Origin: Avimonoglobus sp965151315
Lineage (GTDB): Bacteria > Bacillota > Clostridia > UBA1381
Reading direction: 5' to 3'
Assembly (NCBI GenBank): GCA_965151315.1
Contig: CBCTZG010000057.1
Span: 1-17,075 of the forward strand
Length of the DNA: 17,075 bases
Position numbers and translations under genes: made by a program. The notes beneath the pieces were generated by a model. The model ran no database searches. It was not told the DNA's origin and saw only the letters and a list, made by a program, of their open reading frames with translations. Below are positions 8,801 through 15,872 of the stretch, in pieces (position 1 is the first letter of the stretch; every line of letters starts with the position of its first letter).

Positions 8801-9588
8801 AATTCCGCCTTAGCTGCCAAGTATTCATCGTAGGCAGTCCGGATCACATCAGCGTATTTCCCATCTGGAATATGTACGTGATTAATCTTAGTCGAGAATG
8901 TGGTATGCCGGCAATGATCGGACCAATAGGTATCGATCATCCGCAGCTCCGTGACAGTAGGATCCCGTTTTTCTGTATTTTTAAAATAATTCTGGCAAAA
9001 CAGCAGGTCGTCTAAATCCATAGCAAAACCCATCTGGGCAAGCAGCTCGGAAAGCCCTTGCGCGTCCATAGCAATAAAACCCTCCACCGCTGCTACATCC
9101 GCCGGCCGCTCCGTTTCCATAAGCAGGCTTTTGGGCTTGTCCAGGGAAGCTTCCCGGGCCTCTACCGGATTGATCAGGTATGTTTTCACCCGTTCCAGGT
9201 CTTCCTTTGTAATCCCTTTCAGGATATATACCTTTGCGGAACGCACCATGGGCCGTTCCTTTTGCGTCAGGATCGAAACGCATTCCTCCGCCGAAGCCGC
9301 CCGCTGGTCAAACTGACCGGGCAGATACTCTACCGCAAATACCAGCGCACCATCCTCCACCTGCAGCTCCTCTTCATAGGCGTTATCTACCGGCGGCTCA
9401 TAGAAAACCAGGGGCTTCGCCCGATCATACTCCGCCTGGGACAGGCCGGAAATGTCATACCGGTTCACGACCCGAACCGCTGTTAATCCTGTTAAGGAAA
9501 GATTCTCCCGCAGATCTGCCAAAACACCTTTGGCCTCTACGTCGAAGCCGGTTTTTTTCTCCACATAAATTCTTCTGACTTGTTCCAT
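5854..9588 (-). CDS. purL: Phosphoribosylformylglycinamidine synthase, fused long form
   Basis: The enzyme converts FGAR, glutamine and ATP to FGAM, the fourth step of de novo purine synthesis. At 1244 residues it is the single-chain form, with the synthase and the glutaminase fused, rather than the separate PurS/PurL/PurQ seen in Bacillus. The synthase region carries the signature RDPTVTELRMIDTYWSDHCRHT (DHCRHT at 224-229) and later FKNETHNHP, the ATP/FGAR-binding motif. The glutaminase domain starts near 981 (FIPVFPGTNCEYD), with nucleophile C1085 in LGICNGFQAL and partners H1215 and E1217 in GHSERIGNHVF. GGAGG at 9595-9599 lies six bases before the ATG. The upstream lipoprotein gene ends only 17 bases away, so the two should be cotranscribed. 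No PurR-type operator or purine riboswitch is visible next to it. Confidence 0.98.
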   Translation of the reverse strand: MEQVRRIYVEKKTGFDVEAKGVLADLRENLSLTGLTAVRVVNRYDISGLSQAEYDRAKPLVFYEPPVDNAYEEELQVEDGALVFAVEYLPGQFDQRAASAEECVSILTQKERPMVRSAKVYILKGITKEDLERVKTYLINPVEAREASLDKPKSLLMETERPADVAAVEGFIAMDAQGLSELLAQMGFAMDLDDLLFCQNYFKNTEKRDPTVTELRMIDTYWSDHCRHTTFSTKINHVHIPDGKYADVIRTAYDEYLAAKAELYAPDRNTCLMNMATIIVKQLKKAGKLKEIDESEEINACSIVVDVDVDGKTEPWLIMFKNETHNHPTEIEPFGGAATCLGGAIRDPLSGRSYVYQAMRVTGSGDPRATYGQTHAGKLMQRKITTGAAAGYSSYGNQIGLATGQVAEIYDEGYIAKRMEIGAVIGAAPKKNVIREVPAAGDVVILLGGRTGRDGCGGATGSSKAHTEESITTCGSEVQKGNPPVERKIQRLFRKEKVTTLIKRCNDFGAGGVSVAIGELADGLVIDLDKVPKKYEGLDGTELAISESQERMAVVVRAEDAEKFIGYAREENLEATAVALVTEEPRLVMHWRGATICDIAREFLNTNGATKNTDVEVVLPNAEENFFQTPAVGDAREKWLAVLGDLNVCSQKGLCERFDSTIGANTVLMPFGGKYQLTPADGMAAKVPVLNGETNTATVMSFGYNPKLSKWSQYHGAVYAIIESVSKAVALGADYRTIYLTFQEYFERLGSDPKRWGKPFAALLGAYQTQLALGIAAIGGKDSMSGSFNDLDVPPTLTSFAVAPVAADKVVSQELKRCDSKLLLFKLKRDENDLPDFAAVKVMYRELFSLVQDGKVRAASVVKGFGLAETVAKMAFGNGIGVQLTEAVDEAALFAPEIGSIVVETSLDTQVEYGEEIGRTQKAAVLEAAGAQLTIDEALAAWTKPLEKVFPTKAGDFTEAPQTYSFEGRSAAVAKETFAKPRIFIPVFPGTNCEYDTARAFARAGGVPDVFVVRNLDSDDIAYSMREMKKRIDQAQIVMLPGGFSGGDEPDGSGKFIATAFRNVLVKEAVMHMLKDRDGLMLGICNGFQALIKLGLVPYGEIQDLDASFPTLTFNTIGRHVSCLVRTRIASNKSPWLSNVNTGDTHMIAVSHGEGRFIASPEQVAALAANGQIATQYVDYDGSATYDIRYNPNGSVSAIEGITSPDGRVFGKMGHSERIGNHVFQNVPGEKDQMLFKSGVEYFQ

Positions 9589-9605
9589 CTCTGTCCTCCG
9601 TCGTT

Positions 9606-10136
9606 TTATTTCAAAAGCTCGTCCAAATTCCCAAGGGCCGTCTGGGCCATCGTTTTCAAAAGGCTTTTCTGCTCGTCGCCGCCGCCAGAGCCCGCCGTTA
9701 TTTTTACATAATATCCACCCTTTATCATATGGATCGACGGAATGGCAATAAAGGCTTCCACCCCTAAATCCGCCACCTCTTCTGCCTTAGGGCGTTTTTC
9801 TTTTTCCTCGTCAAAGAGCTTGCGGATTTCTTCCTCCGTCACCCGGGTACTGGGCTGGTACACATCCACCTGCACCACGTCCCCCTGGCCTACAGGCTCG
9901 CTGCGGTAAAGCACCGTGGCGCCCTTGCTGGTTTTTTTTGTTTCCTGCACCGGCGTATAGGATACCACGCCGGACACATTTTCCAAGGTCAAAACCTTCT
10001 CCGGCGCAATGGTTTTATATACCTTTCCCGCCTGCCTGGCCGCTTGCTCCCCTACAGTCTGGCTGCTGTCATTCCCGCAGGCAGCCGTCCCCAGCGCCAG
10101 CGCCGTGCATAGCAGAAATAGGGCTATCCTCCTCAT
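9606..10136 (-). CDS. Predicted lipoprotein of unknown function
   Basis: The 176-residue product starts MRRIALFLLCTALALGTAAC: two arginines, a hydrophobic core of about 15 residues and a cysteine at position 20, which fits a lipoprotein signal peptide. The residue at -3 is threonine, so the lipobox is slightly off consensus. The mature part is hydrophilic, with lysine/glutamate-rich stretches (for example EEIRKLFDEEKEKRPKAEE) and a GGYYVKI strand near the end; I cannot assign a domain. The ATG at 10136 is chosen because GGGAG at 10146-10150 lies nine bases upstream; a GTG directly before it would lengthen the protein by one residue. It starts 15 bases after the transketolase C gene and ends 17 bases before purL, so it appears to be part of that operon. 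A membrane-anchored protein among cytoplasmic enzymes is odd. Confidence 0.85.
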   Translation of the reverse strand: MRRIALFLLCTALALGTAACGNDSSQTVGEQAARQAGKVYKTIAPEKVLTLENVSGVVSYTPVQETKKTSKGATVLYRSEPVGQGDVVQVDVYQPSTRVTEEEIRKLFDEEKEKRPKAEEVADLGVEAFIAIPSIHMIKGGYYVKITAGSGGGDEQKSLLKTMAQTALGNLDELLK

Positions 10137-10151
10137 CACAACACACTCCCG

Positions 10152-11084
10152 TCACTTTTTCATTTTTATAACTTCTTTCGCCTGGGCCGCGATATTCTCC
10201 GCTGTTAACCCGTATTCCCGGAACAGTTCCGCAGGCTTGCCGGATTTCCCGAACCGGTCTGTTCCCACGATCCGTACCGGGGCCGGCGCGTTTTTGCAGA
10301 CCACTTCGCAAACCGCGCTGCCCAATCCGCCCATAATATAATGCTCCTCCGCCGTCACAATGGCGCCAGTTTCCCGGGCCGCCCTTGTGATCAGCTCTTC
10401 GTCAATAGGTTTAATCGTATGGATATTGATCACCCGGGCGCTAATCCCTTCTGCTGCCAATAAATCCCGGGCTTTCAGCGCTTCCGCTACCATCAAGCCT
10501 GTCCCGATTAAGGTTACGTCGCTGCCGTCGGCCAGCGTCACGCCTTTCCCCAGCTGGAACTGGTAATCCGCCGGATTGACGTCCTCTACCGCCAGCCGAG
10601 CGAACCGCATATAGACCGGGCCGTCGTGGTCAATGGCCGCCTTGACGCAGGCCATAGCCTCCACATCGTCCGCGGGATTGATCACAGCCATATTGGGGAT
10701 GGACCGCATCAGGGCAATATCCTCCAGGCATTGATGTGTGGCGCCGTCCTCGCCTACGGAAATCCCCGCGTGGGTGGCGCCGATTTTTACGTTCAGCCCC
10801 GGATATCCAATAGAATTTCGGATCTGCTCAAAGGCCCGGCCGGCCGCAAACATGGCAAAGCTGGAGGCAAAGGCGATTTTGCCGCAGGCCGCCAATCCCG
10901 CCGCCACGCTCATCATATTCCCCTCGGCAATCCCCGCGTTGATGAACCGTTCCGGATACGCCTTTTTAAAAACTTCTGTCTTTGTGGATTTGGAAAGGTC
11001 GGCGTCCAGCACTACGATCCGTTCATCACTGCCGTACTGTGCCAGCGCCGCGCCATAAGATTCTCTTGTCGCCCGTTTTGCCAT
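10152..11084 (-). CDS. Transketolase, C-terminal subunit (split enzyme)
   Basis: This is the second half of a two-gene transketolase, which moves two-carbon units between sugar phosphates in the non-oxidative pentose phosphate pathway using thiamin diphosphate. The 310 residues cover the pyrimidine-binding domain, with catalytic glutamate E54 in INAGIAEGNMMSVAAGLA, the motif ATHAGISVGEDGATHQ near 103-118 and RSIPNM soon after. The C-terminal transketolase domain follows, with IGTG, HTIKPID and EEHYIMGGLGSAV. The length matches stand-alone C subunits. Its ATG overlaps the stop of the N-subunit gene by one base (TAATG), so translation is probably coupled and gives equal amounts. The domain order resembles DXS and the acetoin dehydrogenase E1 beta subunit, but the paired neighbour settles the assignment. 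Confidence 0.95.
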   Translation of the reverse strand: MAKRATRESYGAALAQYGSDERIVVLDADLSKSTKTEVFKKAYPERFINAGIAEGNMMSVAAGLAACGKIAFASSFAMFAAGRAFEQIRNSIGYPGLNVKIGATHAGISVGEDGATHQCLEDIALMRSIPNMAVINPADDVEAMACVKAAIDHDGPVYMRFARLAVEDVNPADYQFQLGKGVTLADGSDVTLIGTGLMVAEALKARDLLAAEGISARVINIHTIKPIDEELITRAARETGAIVTAEEHYIMGGLGSAVCEVVCKNAPAPVRIVGTDRFGKSGKPAELFREYGLTAENIAAQAKEVIKMKK

Positions 11085-11932
11085 TATAATGTCGCCTCCA
11101 GTTCCTTGATTTTCCCGTCCAGCTCGCGGATCGCCTGCTCATACTGCTCCTGATTGGGGGCCGCGCCGTGCCAGCTTGCGTTATTTTCCATAAAGGACAC
11201 GTTTTTCCCTTTGACTGAACGCATAATCACCGCTGTGGGCCGCCCCTTTGTATTCTTCGCCTCATTCACCGCCGCCAGCAGGCTTTCAAAATCATGGGCA
11301 TCCGCTGGAATGACGTGCCACCCAAAGGCCTCGAATTTTTGATCGATCGGCGTGGGGTTCATGACCTCCCGGATATCCCCGTCGATCTGCAAGCCGTTAA
11401 AATCAATAAATATAGTCAGGTTGTCCAGCTGATAGTGGGCCGCAAACATGGCCTGCTCCCAGACCTGCCCCTCTTCCAGTTCGCCGTCGCCCAGCGCGGC
11501 GTACACCCGGTAGTCCTTGTGATCCAGCTTAGCTGCCAGCGCCATGCCGCCTGCGGCGGAAACCCCCTGGCCCAGGGAGCCAGTTGACATATCCACGCCG
11601 GGGACATGCTTCATATCCGGATGACCCTGAAGATAGCTGTCAATCCGCCGGAAGGTCTTTATGTCCTCTACCGGGAAAAATCCCCGTTCCGCCAATACAC
11701 CGTATAAGGCCGGCGCCGTGTGCCCCTTGGAAAGCACAAACCGATCCCGGTCCGGATCTTTCGGATTCTTCGGATCCACACGCATCACTTCAAAATAAAG
11801 CAGCGTCAGCAAATCCGCCACGGAAAGCGAACCGCCCGGATGCCCCGAATTGGCGCTGTAGACCGCAGTCAGCGCATCTTTCCGAACCCGGTTGGCAATA
11901 ATTGAAAGCTCTTTGATCCTCTTTTGTTCCAT
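11084..11932 (-). CDS. Transketolase, N-terminal subunit (split enzyme)
   Basis: The 282-residue product is the thiamin-diphosphate pyrophosphate-binding half of transketolase. Seen motifs are SGHPGGSLSVADLL at about 29-42, FVLSKGHTAPALY at 65-77, STGSLGQGVSAAGGMALA at 116-133, and the cofactor motif starting GDG at 148-150 and ending DFNG at 177-180. It must pair with the product of the next gene, which carries the catalytic glutamate; a TAATG overlap joins the two. The RBS before the ATG is modest (GGGAA-like). The gap of 34 bases to mrnC shows no terminator, so I place it in the cysE-mrnC operon. Split transketolases are common in Clostridia and archaea. Confidence 0.95.
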   Translation of the reverse strand: MEQKRIKELSIIANRVRKDALTAVYSANSGHPGGSLSVADLLTLLYFEVMRVDPKNPKDPDRDRFVLSKGHTAPALYGVLAERGFFPVEDIKTFRRIDSYLQGHPDMKHVPGVDMSTGSLGQGVSAAGGMALAAKLDHKDYRVYAALGDGELEEGQVWEQAMFAAHYQLDNLTIFIDFNGLQIDGDIREVMNPTPIDQKFEAFGWHVIPADAHDFESLLAAVNEAKNTKGRPTAVIMRSVKGKNVSFMENNASWHGAAPNQEQYEQAIRELDGKIKELEATL

Positions 11933-11966
11933 TCTGTTCCCATTCCCTTCTGTGAAATTCTATGGC

Positions 11967-12359
11967 TCAGTCCACCGCGTAAACATACGCGGTTTCCATA
12001 ATTTTTTCCGTTCTTTCCCGATCGCCTGTTAAGTACAAATAGCCCACCAGCGCTTCAAAGCCGGTTGCCCGGCGATAGTCCGACACATCGGCGTTTTTAG
12101 GGACGGTCGCCGACTTTGCGTTCCGCCCCCGCTTATAGACCGCCAGCTCCGATTCCGAAAGCATAGGCTCTATCGCCAGCATGCTTTGGCTTTGGGCACG
12201 GGCCTTCACCCGCCGAGTGGCCAGGACATGGAGCTTATGGGCCGGCAGCTCCGGGTTTTCCGCCAGGAGCCGGCTGCGGACATACACCTCGTAAACGCCG
12301 TCCCCAATATACGCCAAGACCAGGGGCGTATATTGGCTGGGCTTTTTCGTCAATTCCAT
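11967..12359 (-). CDS. mrnC: Mini-ribonuclease III
   Basis: MrnC trims 23S rRNA precursor ends in Firmicutes; it is an RNase III catalytic domain lacking the double-stranded RNA-binding domain. The 130-residue product matches the family length. The RNase III signature appears as LAYIGDGVYEVYVR (15-28) with catalytic D20, and ATGFEALVGYLYL (98-110) with E102. A basic stretch, KRGRNAKSATVPKN, near 76-89 fits RNA contact. The start is the ATG at 12359, because AGGTGAT lies at a good distance (12363-12369); a TTG seven codons upstream would lengthen it but has no RBS. It begins 13 bases after cysS, the usual neighbour of this gene in Firmicutes. Confidence 0.95.
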   Translation of the reverse strand: MELTKKPSQYTPLVLAYIGDGVYEVYVRSRLLAENPELPAHKLHVLATRRVKARAQSQSMLAIEPMLSESELAVYKRGRNAKSATVPKNADVSDYRRATGFEALVGYLYLTGDRERTEKIMETAYVYAVD

Positions 12360-12362
12360 TTC

Positions 12363-12369
12363 ATCACCT
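12363..12369 (-). promoter_or_regulatory. Ribosome binding site deciding the mrnC start
   Basis: The minus strand reads AGGTGAT, the 3' part of the extended Shine-Dalgarno sequence, just before the ATG ending at 12359. It favours that ATG over the TTG ending at 12380, which has no such site. Confidence 0.75.
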
Positions 12370-12372
12370 GTA

Positions 12373-13776
12373 CTATTCAATATAACTCCACTGTACGCCC
12401 ATAGGCGTATCCTTCAAAGCAATGTTCATAGCCTTGAGCTGATCCCGGATCTCGTCGGCCCGGGCCCAGTTTTTCTCCTGTCGGGCCTGGTTTCGCTCCG
12501 CAATCAGTGCTTCCACCGTTTCATCCAAAGCAGCTTCCTTCTTGGAAAACAGTCCTAAAACATCCCCCAACTCATGAATCGTATCCAATGTCTTTTCCAC
12601 AATCAGCCTGGCATTTTTGGTCTCGCTGGATAAATGGGTGTTCGCGGCATATACGATATCAAAAATAGCCGCGATCCCATCAGCTGTGTTCAGGTCGTCA
12701 TCCATAGCGTCTATAAACTTCTGCCTGCATTCCGAAAGCGCTTTCTCCAACGCCTGTTCCTCCAGATTCAAAGGCCGATCCTCGCTGTTCTCCAGCAAAA
12801 ACTGCAGGTTGCCGATGCAGGTGTACACCCGTTCTACCGCCGACTTTGCCTGCTCCATCAGCGTTTCGCTGAAATTGATCGGATTGCGGTAATGGGCGGA
12901 CAGCATGAAAAACCGGATGATTTCATAATCATACTTCTTGGCAATATCCCGGACGGTAAAGAAGTTCCCCAGGGACTTGCTCATCTTCTGGTTGTCAATA
13001 TTGATATAGCCGTTGTGCATCCAATAGTTGGCGAAGCACTGGCCGTTGGCGCATTCGCTCTGGGCGATCTCGTTTTCGTGATGGGGAAATACCAGATCCT
13101 TGCCCCCGGAATGGATATCAATGGTTTTGCCCAAATATTTATTGGCCATAGCGGAGCATTCGATATGCCATCCCGGCCGGCCCATGCCCCAGGGGCTTTC
13201 CCAGGCGGGCTCCCCTTCCTTCCGTGCCTTCCAGAGGGCGAAGTCCATAGCGTCTCGCTTATGCTCGTTCACATCGATCCGGGCGCCGGCCTCTAAATCC
13301 TCCAGCGGCTGCTGGGAAAGCTTGCCGTATTCCGAAAATTTCTTGGTAGAAAAATATACATTCCCGTCTACAGCGTAGGCGTATCCCTTCTTCTCCAGAT
13401 CCTGGATAATGGCAATGATCGCGTCGATATTTTCCGTAGCCTTTGGGTGCACCGTTGCCTCCCGGATCCCTAAGGCTTTCGCGTCCTTGAAATACTCCGC
13501 GATAAACCGTTCTCCCAGTTCCTTGACCGTGATCCCTTCCTGGTTAGCCCGTTTGATCATTTTATCGTCAATATCCGTAAAATTTTGTACAAACTTGACT
13601 GTATACCCCCGGTATTCCAGATACCGGCGCATGGTATCAAAAATAATAAACGGCCGGGCGTTACCAATATGGAAATAATCGTAAACCGTAGGGCCGCAGG
13701 AATACATCTTCACCTCTCCCGGGTCAATGGGGACAAACTCCTCCTTTTTCCGGGTCATTGTATTATAAATCTTCAT
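12373..13776 (-). CDS. cysS: Cysteine-tRNA ligase
   Basis: This class I synthetase charges tRNA-Cys. From the chosen ATG the product has 467 residues, the normal bacterial length. It shows MYSCGPTVYDYFHIGNARP, with zinc ligand C27 and the HIGH-type motif HIGN at 36-39; the other zinc ligands C207 (GWHIECS), H232 and E236 (FPHHENEIAQ); and the KMSKS loop at 264-268. The C-terminal helical anticodon-binding part is complete and ends GVQWSYIE. GGGAGG at 13786-13791 sits nine bases before this ATG, whereas an ATG three codons upstream abuts that site and cannot use it. The 5' end overlaps the end of cysE by 14 bases, which implies translational coupling. I see no T-box leader. Confidence 0.98.
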   Translation of the reverse strand: MKIYNTMTRKKEEFVPIDPGEVKMYSCGPTVYDYFHIGNARPFIIFDTMRRYLEYRGYTVKFVQNFTDIDDKMIKRANQEGITVKELGERFIAEYFKDAKALGIREATVHPKATENIDAIIAIIQDLEKKGYAYAVDGNVYFSTKKFSEYGKLSQQPLEDLEAGARIDVNEHKRDAMDFALWKARKEGEPAWESPWGMGRPGWHIECSAMANKYLGKTIDIHSGGKDLVFPHHENEIAQSECANGQCFANYWMHNGYINIDNQKMSKSLGNFFTVRDIAKKYDYEIIRFFMLSAHYRNPINFSETLMEQAKSAVERVYTCIGNLQFLLENSEDRPLNLEEQALEKALSECRQKFIDAMDDDLNTADGIAAIFDIVYAANTHLSSETKNARLIVEKTLDTIHELGDVLGLFSKKEAALDETVEALIAERNQARQEKNWARADEIRDQLKAMNIALKDTPMGVQWSYIE

Positions 13777-14434
13777 GCTGATCATCCTCCCGGAGCTGGG
13801 CCTCCAGCTCCTTAATTCGTTTTTCCAGCCCGGCCACGTGGACGGACAGCGTACACATCTGCAAAGAAATTGGGTCCGGGATCGTCACCTGATCCAAATC
13901 CGCCGTAACCCGGACACCTTCCCGCTTCACAATCCGCGCGGGTACGCCTACGCAGGTAGAATTGGGCGGCACCTCGGAAAGCACCACCGCGCCTGCGGCG
14001 ATCTTGGAATTGTCCCCCACTGTAAATGGGCCTAAGACCTTGGCGCCGCTGCCTACCATTACGTTATTGCCCAAAGTGGGGTGCCGCTTGCCTTTTTCTT
14101 TGCCAGTGCCCCCTAAGGTTACCCCCTGGTACAAGGTGCAATTGTCCCCGATTACCGCTGTTTCCCCGATTACAACGCCCATACCGTGGTCAATAAAAAG
14201 GCCCTTGCCGATGACTGCCCCGGGATGGATCTCGATCCCGGTCCAGAACCGGACACACTGGGAAATCCAGCGGGCGATAAACTTCAAGTGATGCCGGTAA
14301 AAAAAGTGGGCCGCCCGATGCCAAATCACGGCGGCTACGCCGGGATACAGGAAAAAAACCTCAAATCCATTCCGGGCGGCCGGATCCCGCTCCAAAACCG
14401 CTTTCACATCATACCGAATCCTTTGAAACAGCAT
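13763..14434 (-). CDS. cysE: Serine O-acetyltransferase
   Basis: CysE acetylates serine with acetyl-CoA to give O-acetylserine, the acceptor for sulfide in cysteine synthesis. From the ATG at 14434 the product has 223 residues. It begins MLFQRIRYDVKAVLERDPAAR, typical of the shorter Firmicutes form. A left-handed beta-helix of hexapeptide repeats runs from about 66 to 170, with active-site E68 (EIHPGA) and H83 (FIDHGMG), then VVIGETAVIGDN, GVTLGGTGKEKGKRHPTLGN and the closing VGVPARIVK. A C-terminal tail (LEKRIKELEAQLRE) looks like a short coiled coil. An upstream in-frame ATG at 14488 would add 18 residues but overlaps the promoter -10 box, so I prefer 14434, although its RBS is poor. The next gene, cysS, overlaps it. 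Confidence 0.95.
   Translation of the reverse strand: MLFQRIRYDVKAVLERDPAARNGFEVFFLYPGVAAVIWHRAAHFFYRHHLKFIARWISQCVRFWTGIEIHPGAVIGKGLFIDHGMGVVIGETAVIGDNCTLYQGVTLGGTGKEKGKRHPTLGNNVMVGSGAKVLGPFTVGDNSKIAAGAVVLSEVPPNSTCVGVPARIVKREGVRVTADLDQVTIPDPISLQMCTLSVHVAGLEKRIKELEAQLREDDQHEDL
13786..13791 (-). promoter_or_regulatory. Ribosome binding site deciding the cysS start
   Basis: GGGAGG on the minus strand lies nine bases before the ATG ending at 13776 and directly abuts the ATG ending at 13785, so only the former is a workable start. The site is inside the end of cysE. Confidence 0.75.
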
Positions 14435-14486
14435 CCCCGCCGTCACCGTCCCTTCTATCCTGAATAGCCATACAATACCAGCTTCC

Positions 14487-14515
14487 ATTATATAATATTT
14501 TCATGCAAATTACAA
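14487..14515 (-). promoter_or_regulatory. Sigma-A promoter of the cysE-cysS-mrnC operon
   Basis: The minus strand reads TTGTAA (14515-14510), a 17-nt spacer and TATAAT (14492-14487). The -10 box shares bases with the in-frame ATG ending at 14488, so a transcript starting about seven bases downstream would lack that codon. The surrounding DNA is AT-rich, which raises the chance of a spurious match, but the spacing is ideal and the strong hisB terminator lies just upstream, so a new promoter is needed here. Confidence 0.65.
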
Positions 14516-14554
14516 CTTTATTTTCGCCTTTTTTGAAATTTTAGAAATCTCCAT

Positions 14555-14601
14555 AAAAAACGGACGAAAGCCAATTTATTTTTTGATAAATCGTTCGTCC
14601 G
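14555..14601 (-). terminator. Strong intrinsic terminator after hisB
   Basis: CGGACGAA (14601-14594) pairs with TTCGTCCG (14568-14561), and inside it CGATTTAT pairs with ATAAATTG with one G-T wobble, leaving a CAAAAA loop and a three-base bulge. The stem of about 16 pairs is followed by six T (14560-14555). It lies 8 bases past the hisB stop and ends the kinase-like/hisB unit, insulating cysE. Confidence 0.9.
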
Positions 14602-14608
14602 CTGTATT

Positions 14609-15199
14609 CTAAAGAGTCCCCTTGGTTGACAATACCCCCTGGATCCTGGGGTCGGGCGCCGCAGCGCTGTCCAGCGCCTTGGCAAAGGCTTTAAACGCGC
14701 ATTCAATAATATGGTGGCTGTTCGTCCCGGCCAGCTGCTTAATATGCAGATTCATCCCCGCCGCGTAGGATACGGCGTAGAAAAATTCCCGGGCCATTTC
14801 CGTGTCAAAGCCGCCCACAGATTCTTTCTGGAACACCAGATCGTACGCCAGATACGGCCGTCCCGACAAGTCTAACGCGCATAACACCAGCGCTTCGTCC
14901 ATAGGCAGGATTACCGACCCATAACGCCGGATGCCGGCTTTATCCCCCAGAGCCTTTGCGATGGCCGTGCCCAGGACAATACCCGCATCTTCCACTGTAT
15001 GGTGGCAATCCACCTCCAGATCCCCCAGGATTTCCATATCCAGGTCAAAAAAGCCGTGCCGGGCAAAGCTTTTGAGCATATGGTCAAAAAATCCGATGCC
15101 TGTAGCGATCTTTCCCGCGCCGGCGCCATCCAGGCACAGCGCCGCCTTGATTTTTGTCTCATTTGTATTGCGCACGATTTCCGTACTCCGTTTTTCCAT
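14609..15199 (-). CDS. hisB: Imidazoleglycerol-phosphate dehydratase
   Basis: HisB removes water from imidazole glycerol phosphate to give imidazole acetol phosphate, the sixth step of histidine synthesis. The 196-residue product is the monofunctional form of standard length. Both manganese-binding signatures are present: DCHHTVEDAGI at 64-74, and SHHIIECAFKAFA at 161-173, with H40 in GFFDHM. AAGGAG precedes the ATG at a good distance. It starts 15 bases after the cytidylate kinase-like gene and is followed by a strong terminator, so the two form one unit driven from the promoter at 15873-15901. The divergent neighbour is a PHP-family histidinol phosphatase, which acts two steps later in the same pathway. 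Other his genes are not in the window, so the pathway is dispersed here. Confidence 0.98.
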   Translation of the reverse strand: MEKRSTEIVRNTNETKIKAALCLDGAGAGKIATGIGFFDHMLKSFARHGFFDLDMEILGDLEVDCHHTVEDAGIVLGTAIAKALGDKAGIRRYGSVILPMDEALVLCALDLSGRPYLAYDLVFQKESVGGFDTEMAREFFYAVSYAAGMNLHIKQLAGTNSHHIIECAFKAFAKALDSAAAPDPRIQGVLSTKGTL

Positions 15200-15214
15200 G
15201 CCCGTTCTCCTTTA

Positions 15215-15841
15215 TCAATTCAATTTCAGCTTCATCCGCACATAATCCCGAATCAGCGCCACGCAGCCGTCCAACCCGACCCGTTCGCTGTTTAGGGTCA
15301 GATCATACTGGGTGGGATCCAGCCAGTCCTTACCGGTGTAGTAGGCATGGTAATCTGACCGATATTTATTGATCCGGCTCACATACCGCTGGGCGTCCTT
15401 TTTGCTGATCTTCATTTTCTCCATAGCGGTCTGGACTAAAAAGTCATGCGGCGCCTGGATATTCACGCTGACCACGTTGGGATAATTGCGCAGCACATAG
15501 TTAGCCGCCCGGCCCATGACCACAAAGGATTCCTTCCGGAGCAGCTGCTTTAAGACCTTAGCCTGGAAATTAAACAGGTTTTCATTGGAGGTAAAGCCTT
15601 CCTCCTCCGGGGTGATCAGGCCGCCCCGATAAGCCGCCCGCTTAAAAATAAAGCCGGTTTTCTGCTTTTCGTCCTCGTCCGCCTCGTTAAATAAAAGCTC
15701 ACTGATCCCGCTTTCGATGGAGGCCAGCTGCAAAAGCTCCCGGTCCACAAAATCAATATCCAGCGCTTCCGCCAGCGCCTTTCCAATGATCTTCCCGCCG
15801 CTGCCGTAGCTTCGGGCAATGGTGATCGCAAAATTATCCAT
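15215..15841 (-). CDS. Cytidylate kinase-like family protein
   Basis: The 208-residue product starts MDNFAITIARSYGSGGKIIGKALAEAL, followed by DRELLQLA near 33-40. This is the pattern of the cytidylate-kinase-like P-loop family: a GSGGKxIGKxLAExLGIxFxDRELL-type start, and later VVMGRAANYVL. Members are annotated as kinases, but their substrate is mostly untested. The glycine loop is shorter and differs from the true Cmk motif, so I do not assign CMP kinase activity. The ATG at 15841 is chosen because GGAGG lies eight bases upstream; a GTG three codons earlier sits on top of that site. Its own consensus promoter lies upstream, and hisB follows 15 bases downstream. The link with histidine synthesis is not explained by the sequence. 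Confidence 0.85.
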   Translation of the reverse strand: MDNFAITIARSYGSGGKIIGKALAEALDIDFVDRELLQLASIESGISELLFNEADEDEKQKTGFIFKRAAYRGGLITPEEEGFTSNENLFNFQAKVLKQLLRKESFVVMGRAANYVLRNYPNVVSVNIQAPHDFLVQTAMEKMKISKKDAQRYVSRINKYRSDYHAYYTGKDWLDPTQYDLTLNSERVGLDGCVALIRDYVRMKLKLN

Positions 15842-15849
15842 GTCTGCCA

Positions 15850-15854
15850 CCTCC
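15850..15854 (-). promoter_or_regulatory. Ribosome binding site deciding the kinase-like gene start
   Basis: GGAGG on the minus strand is eight bases before the ATG ending at 15841 and overlaps the alternative GTG ending at 15850, which rules out the longer form. Confidence 0.75.
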
Positions 15855-15872
15855 GCATTTTATACTATCTCT

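Noticed and set aside
14435..14608. Possible Cys-specific T-box leader before cysE-cysS
   Set aside because: The space between the promoter and cysE is only about 50 bases, the hairpin at 14555-14601 belongs to the hisB terminator, and no T-box consensus (TGGNACCGCG-like) is seen.
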